A stretch of DNA of 64,000 nt. Origin: CAYMRL01 sp964473205 (lineage in GTDB: Bacteria > Deinococcota > Deinococci > Deinococcales > Trueperaceae). Positions 53,759-61,660 of this stretch are shown piece by piece. Both the position numbers and the translations under genes were made by a program. The notes under the pieces were generated by a model that saw only the letters and a list, made by a program, of their open reading frames with translations, had not been told where the DNA came from and did not search any database. The stretch's first letter is position 1. The number at the start of each line of letters is the position of its first letter. The stretch spans positions 1 through 64,000 of the forward strand of contig CAYYOK010000003.1 of NCBI GenBank assembly GCA_964473205.1, written 5' to 3'.

Positions 53759-54580
53759 GTGACCGTCGCGGCACGCCTTCGTCGCGACCCGGCTTTGTGG
53801 ATAGGTTGCTGTATCTTCCTGGCGCTGGTGCTGGTGGGCGTGCTCGCACCACAGCTGAGTCCAGCAGATCCGAACGCGCTGGCCATCACTAGGCGTTTGA
53901 GTCCGCCATCGCCGGAATCACCCTTTGGAACGGACCACCTGGGCCGTGACCTCTTGAGCCGACTGTTCTTCGGCGCTAGGTACTCGTTGGGTGTTGCCTT
54001 CGCCGCGGTTACTTTCGCTACTTTTGCAGGGGTCGCGCTTGGGAGCATCGCGGCTCTGGCAAAGGGGTTCGCCGATGGCTTGATCATGCGCGTGGTCGAT
54101 GCGCTAATGACGTTCCCGACGGTGCTGATCGCCCTGTTCGTCGTCGCGACGCTAGGGGCTGGAACAGATAGGGTGATACTCGCGCTGGCGATAGCAACCG
54201 TGCCTCAGATCGCTCGGGTCACTAGGGCCGAGGTTCTCAGGCTCAAACAGCTCACCTATGTCGAAGCGGCGATCGCGCTTGGCATCAATCAGGTGGACAT
54301 CCTGAGACGGCACATAATCGTCAACGCCTTGGGGCCGATCATAGTCGCAACCACGTTCAGCTTCGGTAGAGCTCTCTTGGCAGAGGCCACTCTTGGTTTC
54401 TTGGGACTGGGTGCTGACGTTCCGACGTGGGGGCAGATCGTGGGTGACGGCCGTGCATATCTGCGGCAGGCGCCTTGGGCCACCGTCTTCTCGGGCTCCG
54501 CGATCATGCTCGCAGTGCTGTCCACCAATCTGTTGGGAGACGCCCTTCGCGACGCGACTGACCCCCAGATGCGGTCCTAG
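53759..54580 (+). CDS. Dipeptide-type ABC permease, DppC family
   Basis: A 273-residue permease partner of the DppB-like protein. The hallmark PFGTDHLGRDLLSRLFFGARY follows the first helix, the docking motif is YVEAAIALGINQVDILRRHI, and LAEATLGFLGLGADVPTWGQ and the C-terminal LGDALRDATDPQMRS complete the pattern. The GTG start has no close Shine-Dalgarno; GGAGG occurs about 30 nt upstream. It ends the OCD copy 2 operon; SBP 4 begins after 164 bp with its own operator. Confidence 0.93.
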   Translation: MTVAARLRRDPALWIGCCIFLALVLVGVLAPQLSPADPNALAITRRLSPPSPESPFGTDHLGRDLLSRLFFGARYSLGVAFAAVTFATFAGVALGSIAALAKGFADGLIMRVVDALMTFPTVLIALFVVATLGAGTDRVILALAIATVPQIARVTRAEVLRLKQLTYVEAAIALGINQVDILRRHIIVNALGPIIVATTFSFGRALLAEATLGFLGLGADVPTWGQIVGDGRAYLRQAPWATVFSGSAIMLAVLSTNLLGDALRDATDPQMRS

Positions 54581-54686
54581 TCGATGCTCTCATGCGACAA
54601 GCGACAAGCGTGGAGGCGCGCTTTGCGTCATCGAGGAGCGGATCCTCTGGCTACGGCGGCTTTACGTGATAGGCTCGCACCCTTTA

Positions 54687-54702
54687 GTATACCGTTGGAT
54701 AC
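54687..54702. promoter_or_regulatory. Tandem operator, SBP 4 (2 half-sites)
   Basis: GTATAC-cgtt-GGATAC, one perfect and one imperfect hexamer at the usual 10-bp pitch, 42 bp before the ATG. A promoter cannot be placed with confidence; TTTACG (54661) with TAGTAT (54685) at 18 bp is possible, in which case the operator would overlap the -10 box. Confidence 0.6.
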
Positions 54703-54744
54703 CATCATCAGCACGAAGGTTTCACGCTCTAGGGAGGTCGTGAC

Positions 54745-56334
54745 ATGATCGGACGCCTGAGTTCTCATAGGGTCCGGGCAGCGCGAGTAGCATCCGCGCT
54801 GTTCGGCGGGGTTCTACTGACTTTGGCGTACCTGGCGCCGTCCGTTCGTGCGCAAGAGGTCGATACCCGTCCCGATCTCAGGATCCGGCTTCAGTTCGCG
54901 CGGCCTGGGGGGATCTACGACCCCGCCCAATGGCGCTATACGTCCGATGGCTGGGTATACCCTGCGCTGTTCAATCAGCTGGTTCGCAAGGTTCCCGGGA
55001 CCGGTGGCGACCTGGAGCCTGATCTCGCCCAGTCCTGGGAGATCTCGCCAGACGGCACCGTGTACACGTTCCACCTTCGTCGAGGCGTGGAGTTCCATCG
55101 CGGCTACGGACAGCTGACCGCCGACGATGTGGTCTTCTCCCTGATGCGTCAGATCGAGGACCCTGATGCAACGTTCCATGCGACCTATCGGAACGTCCGG
55201 GAGGTTCTAGCCATCGACCCTTATACGGTTAGCATCGTCCTCTCGGAGCCTCAGCCGTCCTTCTTGTTGGCCGCACTGACCAATCCCAACGGAGCGGGTT
55301 TCATCGTTTCTCGCAGGGCGGTAGAGGAGTTGGGTGCCGACTTCGCCTCGCGCCCTGTCGGCACCGGGCCGTACGTCCTGGAGGGCCTGACGGCCACCGA
55401 CGAGGTCATCTTGGTAAGCCATGACGAGTACTTCTCTGGCCGACCGAGCGCGAAGTCCATCACCTTCGTGCACGTGGCGGAGGAGGCGGTTGCAGCCGCG
55501 GCGTTACTGAGCGGGGAGCTCCAGGCCATCTACACACGAGGCAACCCGGAGGTCGCGCAGCAGTTACTGGACTCGCCAGCGGTGCAGGCGCGCACCGTCG
55601 TCGAGTACTACAACATCATGCATATCGCCATCAGTCCAAGCTTCGAGGCGGCGAACGACGCAAGGGTGCGCCACGCGCTTGCCTACGCCTTGGACAAGAG
55701 CGTTATCTCGCTACTGCTTCCCGGCCTGGACGAGCCGGCGCACGTACTACGCCCTGAGCAGCTGACGGGCGGTACCAGTGAGACCACGCAATACGGCTAC
55801 GAGCCCGACAGGGCGCGGGAGTTGTTGCGACAGGCTGGGCAAGAGGGATTGAGACTGAACCTCATGTTCCAAACGCGGGAGCCCGAGGCGACTATCGCCC
55901 AGTGGCTCGCAGAGAGCTGGGGCGCCATCGGGATCACCGTGACCTTGGAAGGTGCAGAGGCGACCACCGCACACGACAGGCGCACTACAGGCGACTTCGA
56001 AGTGACTTTCATGGCCACTTCGCGCGACGGAGATCCGGACTACTTCTTCACCGATGTGCTCCACTCCGCCTCGATCGGACCGGGCGGCTCGAACTACTCG
56101 GGCTACTCCGCCGTCGACGACTTGATAGAAGAGGCCCGCTATGAGCTTGACGCCGATCGGCGGCAAGAGTTGTATAGCGAGATTCAGAGGCGAGTCATGG
56201 ACGACCTGCCCGTCATACCGCTGCTGTTCCGCGCCTACGTCGCTGCTTGGAGAGAGCCGATAGAAGGTCTCGTGCCGGACAGCACGATCCAGTTCTGGCC
56301 GCACACGATATCCGTCGTCACAGAGTCGCGATGA
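54745..56334 (+). CDS. Peptide/opine ABC substrate-binding protein 4
   Basis: A 529-residue binding protein with a signal peptide (SALFGGVLLTLAYLAPSVRAQ). Signatures are RPDLRIRLQFARPGGIYDPA, RRGVEFHRGYGQLTADDVVF and LQAIYTRGNPEVAQQL. It ends DSTIQFWPHTISV, unlike the other two subgroups, so it is the most diverged of the set. GGGAGGTCG precedes the ATG. Its stop overlaps the start of an amidase gene (ATGA), which ties the ligand of this protein to amide hydrolysis. Confidence 0.9.
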   Translation: MIGRLSSHRVRAARVASALFGGVLLTLAYLAPSVRAQEVDTRPDLRIRLQFARPGGIYDPAQWRYTSDGWVYPALFNQLVRKVPGTGGDLEPDLAQSWEISPDGTVYTFHLRRGVEFHRGYGQLTADDVVFSLMRQIEDPDATFHATYRNVREVLAIDPYTVSIVLSEPQPSFLLAALTNPNGAGFIVSRRAVEELGADFASRPVGTGPYVLEGLTATDEVILVSHDEYFSGRPSAKSITFVHVAEEAVAAAALLSGELQAIYTRGNPEVAQQLLDSPAVQARTVVEYYNIMHIAISPSFEAANDARVRHALAYALDKSVISLLLPGLDEPAHVLRPEQLTGGTSETTQYGYEPDRARELLRQAGQEGLRLNLMFQTREPEATIAQWLAESWGAIGITVTLEGAEATTAHDRRTTGDFEVTFMATSRDGDPDYFFTDVLHSASIGPGGSNYSGYSAVDDLIEEARYELDADRRQELYSEIQRRVMDDLPVIPLLFRAYVAAWREPIEGLVPDSTIQFWPHTISVVTESR

Positions 56335-57806
56335 GCGGCGGCGCTGATGGCACTGGGCGAGCGTCGCCAGCGCATCCTGCTGACCGAGAGAGGCCTTCGA
56401 CCGCGGTCGAAGGCGACGAACGGCTCGACTATTCGTCGTTGACTGCCGTTGGCAAGGCCATACGCGAAGGTACCATCACGCCCAGCGCGTTGGTGGAGAG
56501 ACAGTTACTGCGAGCGGAGCGGGTGGGATCCGCTCTCAACTGCTTCGTTACTGTCACTCCGGAAGCTGCTTTAGAACGCGCCGCGGAGCTCGACCGAAAG
56601 GCAAGCGAAGGAGACTATCTCGGCCCGCTTCACGGCGTGCCGGTGACGATCAAGGACAACGTCGGGTGTGCTGGGGTGCGTACTACGGCCGCTTCCAGGG
56701 TACTAGCCGATTGGGTGCCCTCCGCCGACTCGCCTGCGGTTCAGCGTCTAAAGAGCGCTGGCGCGGTGATACTGGGCAAGACCAATCTCTCCGAGTTCGC
56801 TTTCGGCTCGACCCACCCCGACTTCGGAGACGTGCTGAACCCTTGGGATCGGTCGCTCTCCACAGGTGGATCTTCGAGTGGATCTGCCGCTGCTCTGGCT
56901 GCTGGCATAGGTTACGCCTCCATAGGAACAGACACAGGCGGGTCGATACGAATCCCTTCATCTTTGTGCGGCTTGGTCGGCCTTAAGCCCACGTTCGGTT
57001 TGGTGGAGTCCGCAGGCATCGTGCCTATCAGTCTAGAGCTCGATCACGTCGGGCCCATGGCTCGTACGGTCGAGGACGTGGCGATGGTGCTTGACGTGAT
57101 CGCCCGCTCCGACTGGTCAGGCCGCGCCGGTCTGGCGAAGATGGATGAGTCGGGCCTCAGAGGCCTACGTCTCGGCGTTCTACCCGATCATGAGCTCGAA
57201 GGCGTTCATCCGGACGCTCTGGTCGGCATGAAGCAAGCGCGGGAAGCGCTGGTCGCTCTCGGTTGCGAGCCCAGGCCCGTCACGATCCCCGACCGCGCAG
57301 CAGCCCGGTCGGCCATGTGGACGCTGGCGGCGGTCGAGCTACTCGTCGATCAGGAGCAGAACATGACTCGGCTGGACGACTTCGGCGAGGGCATGCGCGC
57401 GGCGTTGGACCGGGCGTCCAAGACCGACGCCAGCACGTATCTGAAAGCTCGTCGAACGCGGGAAGACCTTAGGGCTGCTCTCGACCTGACGTTCGAGGAG
57501 GTGGATCTCCTACTGACCCCGGCGGTTCCAGTAGTGGCCCACCCCTTCGAGCAACGACCTGCCCTCCGCGACGCCAGGCAGGCCTACACGACCCTGTTCA
57601 ATCTGACCGGCAACCCGGCGTTGGTACTGCCAGTGGTCATCAGCCGAGAGAACCTGCCGCTCGGGGTTCAGCTAATAGGTCGGCGGTTCTCGGACGACCT
57701 AGTGCTGAGAGCCGGGCTGGCTATCGAGAGATCGCTAGGGTCCATCTGGAACCGTCAAGACGTGCTTGCCAGGTTGAAGGCATCGATCTCCGCGATCCTC
57801 GCTTGA
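56331..57806 (+). CDS. Amidase (amidase-signature family)
   Basis: A 491-residue amidase of the GatA/aspartyl-tRNA amidotransferase-like family that cleaves carboxamides. The Ser-cisSer-Lys triad can be read from PVTIKDNVG (Lys), LSTGGSSSGSAAALAAG (cis-Ser) and GTDTGGSIRIPS (nucleophile Ser). The C-terminal region has FNLTGNPALVLPV and LPLGVQLIGRRF. The ATG overlaps the stop of SBP 4 by ATGA coupling; an upstream in-frame Met would run through the SBP gene. It is not accompanied by gatB or gatC, so it is probably a catabolic amidase. Confidence 0.93.
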   Translation: MSGGADGTGRASPAHPADRERPSTAVEGDERLDYSSLTAVGKAIREGTITPSALVERQLLRAERVGSALNCFVTVTPEAALERAAELDRKASEGDYLGPLHGVPVTIKDNVGCAGVRTTAASRVLADWVPSADSPAVQRLKSAGAVILGKTNLSEFAFGSTHPDFGDVLNPWDRSLSTGGSSSGSAAALAAGIGYASIGTDTGGSIRIPSSLCGLVGLKPTFGLVESAGIVPISLELDHVGPMARTVEDVAMVLDVIARSDWSGRAGLAKMDESGLRGLRLGVLPDHELEGVHPDALVGMKQAREALVALGCEPRPVTIPDRAAARSAMWTLAAVELLVDQEQNMTRLDDFGEGMRAALDRASKTDASTYLKARRTREDLRAALDLTFEEVDLLLTPAVPVVAHPFEQRPALRDARQAYTTLFNLTGNPALVLPVVISRENLPLGVQLIGRRFSDDLVLRAGLAIERSLGSIWNRQDVLARLKASISAILA

Positions 57807-57960
57807 CCTCGCCACACGTACGGACTCGTCTGATTCGCCCGGCTCTCTAGCCCCGATCAAGGAGGTGAGACCGAACGAGCGTTGCCGCCTGACCGCGTCC
57901 GTGAGACGCGGTTCCGAACGTTAGGTTCGCATGTCAGTACTCGACACTGGAGATACCAAT

Positions 57961-59523
57961 ATGAGCCAGCTACGCAGAGATCCGCACCTCATCGCAGTTC
58001 GCCGGAGCCTTACAGCCGCTTCGCTTTTGGTCGTTCTGACGCTGCCCTTCGCCTCAGCTCAGGCCGACCTCGCCTCTCGTCCCGACATCCGTGCTCGCCT
58101 CCACTTCGCCGTCGCGGGCGGAGTCTACGATCCGGCCTTATGGCGCTACACCTCGGATCAGTTCGTCCTACCTAACCTTTATAGCTGGTTGGTGCGCTGG
58201 GTTCCAGGATCGGGCGGGTACGAGCTCGAGCCGGACCTTGCCGAGAGGTGGGTGATCTCCGAAGACGGTCTCACCTACACGTTCCATCTCCGCGAGGGAG
58301 TCCAGTTCCATCATGGATACGGAGAGCTTACGGCCGAGGATGTGGTTTTCACCTTCACTCGTCAGATGGAAGACGAGTCCATGAGCTACTACTCGGCTCT
58401 CGAGGAGATATCAGGCATTCGAGCCATCGATGACCAAACGGTCGAGATAACCCTGGATGTGCCGAACATGGCTTTTCTCTCGACCATCATCGGGCACATT
58501 CCCGGGTACATAGTCTCCAAGCGCGCGGTTGAGGAGCTAGGCGAAGCTTTCGCGATGAGGCCAGTGGGCACGGGCCCGTTCCAGTTCATCGAGCTGACCA
58601 GCGGCGGAGAAGTCGTGCTCGAGTCGTTCGACGACTACTGGCGCGGCCCGAGACCGATCAGAAGGCTTACGTTCGCGCATGTGGGCGAAGAGCAGATCGC
58701 TGTCGCCGCCCTCCGCAGTAACGAGCTACAGATCATCTGGACTCGCGGTAATCCAGAAGCCGTAGCTGCGCTAGAAGCGGATCCGGACATACAAACCGAG
58801 ACCATTAGTAGGCCGACATCGGTCCGCCACGTGGCGTTCAACCCCAACTTCGAACCGGCTCAGAACGTTCTCGTGAGGCGCGCCCTCTCCCACGCGATAG
58901 ATCGGGACCTGATCAGGCTGGCCCTTCCAGGCCTAGAGGTGCCCGCAGACGTCTTCTTCGCGCTGGATACTCAAGAGGTGACGAGTCATGCCTTCGATCC
59001 TGATCTAGCGCGGGCTCTGCTTGCCGAAGCCGGTTATCCCAACGGCTTCTCGGTCACGATCATGTTCCAGTCCCGCTCTCCCGAAGACATCCTGGCGGAG
59101 ATAGTGCGCAGCGCCTGGGAGGATATCGGGCTAGACGCGCAGTTGGAGGCAATGGAGGCAACAGCGGCCCACGACCGGCGCAACTCCTTCGACTTCGATG
59201 TCACCATCCTCTCTGTTGGTCGTCCGGCAGATCCCGACCTGCTCTTCAGGGACTTCTTCCTGTCCACCTCACGCCCCCCGGGTGCCTCGAACTATTTCGG
59301 CTATGACGCGATCGACGATCTGATCCTCGAAGGTCGGCGGATCAGCGATCCCGTGCGGCGCAGCCAGATCTATCACGAGGCTCACGAACAGGTCATGCGG
59401 GACCTGCCCATCATTCCGCTCTCGTTTCAGGCGTTCACCGTCGCCTGGCGCGCACCGGTCACCGGCATGGCCCACGGCCAGAACAACAACTTCTGGGGCG
59501 AGACGATCGAGATCTCGCGCTAG
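57961..59523 (+). CDS. Peptide/opine ABC substrate-binding protein 5
   Basis: A 520-residue binding protein with a signal peptide (AASLLVVLTLPFASAQA). Signatures are RPDIRARLHFAVAGGVYDPA, NLYSWLVRWVPG, REGVQFHHGYGELTAEDVVF and LQIIWTRGNPEAVAAL; it ends QNNNFWGETIEIS as SBP 1 does. GGAG stands 8 nt before the ATG at 57961; an ATG 30 nt earlier would extend the signal peptide. No GTATAC site occurs in the 154-bp gap before it, so it may be read through from the SBP 4 operon or have another control. Confidence 0.9.
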   Translation: MSQLRRDPHLIAVRRSLTAASLLVVLTLPFASAQADLASRPDIRARLHFAVAGGVYDPALWRYTSDQFVLPNLYSWLVRWVPGSGGYELEPDLAERWVISEDGLTYTFHLREGVQFHHGYGELTAEDVVFTFTRQMEDESMSYYSALEEISGIRAIDDQTVEITLDVPNMAFLSTIIGHIPGYIVSKRAVEELGEAFAMRPVGTGPFQFIELTSGGEVVLESFDDYWRGPRPIRRLTFAHVGEEQIAVAALRSNELQIIWTRGNPEAVAALEADPDIQTETISRPTSVRHVAFNPNFEPAQNVLVRRALSHAIDRDLIRLALPGLEVPADVFFALDTQEVTSHAFDPDLARALLAEAGYPNGFSVTIMFQSRSPEDILAEIVRSAWEDIGLDAQLEAMEATAAHDRRNSFDFDVTILSVGRPADPDLLFRDFFLSTSRPPGASNYFGYDAIDDLILEGRRISDPVRRSQIYHEAHEQVMRDLPIIPLSFQAFTVAWRAPVTGMAHGQNNNFWGETIEISR

Positions 59524-59653
59524 TGGTAGGGAGGATGGTCAGGAAGGGTCAGTACGGTTCAAAGGGATGATGGCGTTCCCCTCATTCGAGACGGTAGACA
59601 TCGCGCTCTTACCCGGCACCAAACAGGTGAACCGGAGTAGAAAGGAAGCTTAG

Positions 59654-60058
59654 GTGGACGCCCAGAACAGACCAAAGTCAGACGCGCTGCGAGATGAGAT
59701 CTATAGCTACTTCGAAGATGCGATGGGCGGAGCTCCCAAGAGCATTCCTTTCCTCGAGAAGTACAATCCGGCCGCCATGGAGGGCTTCTACCTCCTTCGC
59801 AAAGCTACGCTCCGAGAGCCCCCCGAAGGCACGCTCAGCAAGAAGACGCAGGAGTTGATCATCATCGCCGTCGAGGCGGCGTTGAAGATGGATCCAGTCG
59901 GACACGCGAGAATCGCTGTGGACGCGGGCGCCACACCTCAGGAGATCCACGATGCAGTCGGAATCGTACTCTGGCTTGCCGGCATGCCCGCGTACCACCA
60001 CGGTATGCGCGCCGTCGAGGCGGCTGAAGAGCACCTGAAGCAGAAGTCGGCTTCCTGA
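59654..60058 (+). CDS. Carboxymuconolactone decarboxylase-like protein without CxxC
   Basis: A 134-residue all-helical protein of the CMD/AhpD family. The core LSKKTQELIIIAVEAALK, GHARIAVDAGATPQEIHDAV and HHGMRAVEAAEEHL match the family. In AhpD-type members a Cys-x-x-Cys follows the second helix; here the position reads KMDPVGHA, so the redox pair is absent and a lyase or decarboxylase-like role is more likely. GTG start after AAAGGAAG. It is the last plus-strand gene before a long hairpin. Confidence 0.78.
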   Translation: MDAQNRPKSDALRDEIYSYFEDAMGGAPKSIPFLEKYNPAAMEGFYLLRKATLREPPEGTLSKKTQELIIIAVEAALKMDPVGHARIAVDAGATPQEIHDAVGIVLWLAGMPAYHHGMRAVEAAEEHLKQKSAS

Positions 60059-60086
60059 GCACATAGCGGATTTGCCCCGCGGCCTT

Positions 60087-60131
60087 ACAGGGAGGGCGGT
60101 GACTCTGACCGAGAGTCACCGCTCTCCCTGT
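60087..60131. terminator. 20-bp hairpin between CMD and aldehyde dehydrogenase genes
   Basis: A 20-bp stem with a single G-T pair (60087-60106 with 60112-60131) and a 5-nt GACCG loop. It lies between convergent genes and is the strongest inverted repeat seen in the window. A bidirectional terminator is the simplest reading. Confidence 0.7.
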
Positions 60132-60172
60132 AGAACGTGCTCAGCCTCGACTCTTCAACGGCGTTCTCGTGC

Positions 60173-61642
60173 TCAAAGCATGACGTTGACCGACTTCACC
60201 TGCGTGAAGCTCATCATCTCATCGAGGTCGTTCTGCCTTCCGAGGCCGCTGTTCTTGTAGCCACCGAAGGGCATTCCCTTCCAACGGCTGACGCCGTTCA
60301 CGGTCACGGTGCCGGCTTCGATGCCGTGCGCCGTCCGGAGCGCCAGCGAGAGGTCCCGAGTCCAGATACTTGCGGTAAGGCCGTACTGGCTGTCGTTCGC
60401 GATCCTCAGCATCTCCTCCGGCTCGGTCCAGGTCAGGACCGACATCACCGGACCGAAGATCTCCTCGGACGCGATCGTCATCTCCGGAGTTACCTCGTCG
60501 AACAGGGTGGGCTCGACGAAGGCGCCGGCCTTCAGAGCCTCTTCGTTCGGCGGTTCTCCACCGTGCTGCAACCTCGCCCCCTGCTCGACACCCGAGCGGA
60601 TGAAACCGAGTACCCGCGCCTGATGCTCGCGCGTCACCAGCGGTCCCATGTCGGTGTCCTCTTCGGTCGGCACGCCAAGACGGATGCGCGCCAGCTCGCG
60701 CTTCAACCCTTCGACCAGCGCCGGCTGAACGTCTCGGTGAGCGAGCACACGAGAGGTCGATCCGCATGACTGCCCCTGACATTTCGTCAGGTTCATACCG
60801 TCGATGACTCCGCGAGCTGCCTTCTCGACATCGGCGTCCGGGAACACGATCAACGGGTTCTTGCCGCCCAACTCGAGCGTCACGTGCTTGACAACGTCGC
60901 CGGCGGCGGCGTCTCTGAGGATCGCCCTGCCAGTGCCAAGGCTTCCGGTGAACTGGATGCGGCGGACCAGTGGGTGCCGAACCAGGGCCGACCCCGCCTC
61001 GGCGCCGCCAGTGACGATGTTCACGACGCCGTCAGGCAGGATCTCCGAGACGATCTCGCCTAGCACCAGCGCCGAGAGCGGTGTCTGTGGTGCCGGCTTC
61101 AGAACCAGCGCATTGCCGGTGCCGAGTATGGCGCCCAGGCTGCCGGCAGCGAACAGGAACGGATGGTTGAAGGCCAGTATCCTGGCTACGACCCCGTAAG
61201 GCTCGCGCCTCGTGTAGTGCAGGTTGGCGCTGGTCGCCGGCACGGTGGTGCCTCGGACCTCGAGCACGAGGCCCGCGTAATACTCGAGAGAGCTGGCTGA
61301 CCTCAGTACGTCCTCGCGCATCGCCTTGAGCGGGTTGCCGCAATCGAGCGAGTCCAGGTACGCGAGTTCCTCGGCCCTGCTCCTGATGCGGCCGGCTATC
61401 TCGGTGAGCAAAGCGGCTCGTTCGCGCGCGTCGACGCGCGCCCACGTCTTCGAGCTGGCATGAGCGGCTCGAACCGCGCGGTCCACGTCCGAAGGCGATG
61501 CGGACGGCACCTTGGCGAGCACCTCACCAGTGGTCGGATCGATCGACTCCAACTCTGCGCCGGTGCTCGACCCCGACCACTCGCCGCCGATCAACATCAG
61601 CGGGGAGTCTGGAAAGGTGAAAGGTCTATCTGAAGTGCGCAT
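60173..61642 (-). CDS. NAD(P)-dependent aldehyde dehydrogenase
   Basis: A 489-residue aldehyde dehydrogenase that oxidises an aldehyde to the acid. The N-terminal GSSTGAELESIDPTTGEVLAK, the NAD-site region ILAFNHPF, the catalytic Glu in TLELGGKNPLIVF and the catalytic Cys in KCQGQSCGSTSR are all present, and the C-terminal end PFGGYKNSGLGRQNDLDEM is standard. It starts 18 bp after the ThDP enzyme gene in a two-gene operon. Together the enzymes could turn a 2-oxoacid into an aldehyde and then an acid. Confidence 0.94.
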   Translation of the reverse strand: MRTSDRPFTFPDSPLMLIGGEWSGSSTGAELESIDPTTGEVLAKVPSASPSDVDRAVRAAHASSKTWARVDARERAALLTEIAGRIRSRAEELAYLDSLDCGNPLKAMREDVLRSASSLEYYAGLVLEVRGTTVPATSANLHYTRREPYGVVARILAFNHPFLFAAGSLGAILGTGNALVLKPAPQTPLSALVLGEIVSEILPDGVVNIVTGGAEAGSALVRHPLVRRIQFTGSLGTGRAILRDAAAGDVVKHVTLELGGKNPLIVFPDADVEKAARGVIDGMNLTKCQGQSCGSTSRVLAHRDVQPALVEGLKRELARIRLGVPTEEDTDMGPLVTREHQARVLGFIRSGVEQGARLQHGGEPPNEEALKAGAFVEPTLFDEVTPEMTIASEEIFGPVMSVLTWTEPEEMLRIANDSQYGLTASIWTRDLSLALRTAHGIEAGTVTVNGVSRWKGMPFGGYKNSGLGRQNDLDEMMSFTQVKSVNVML

Positions 61643-61660
61643 TGACTGATCGACCCGCTC

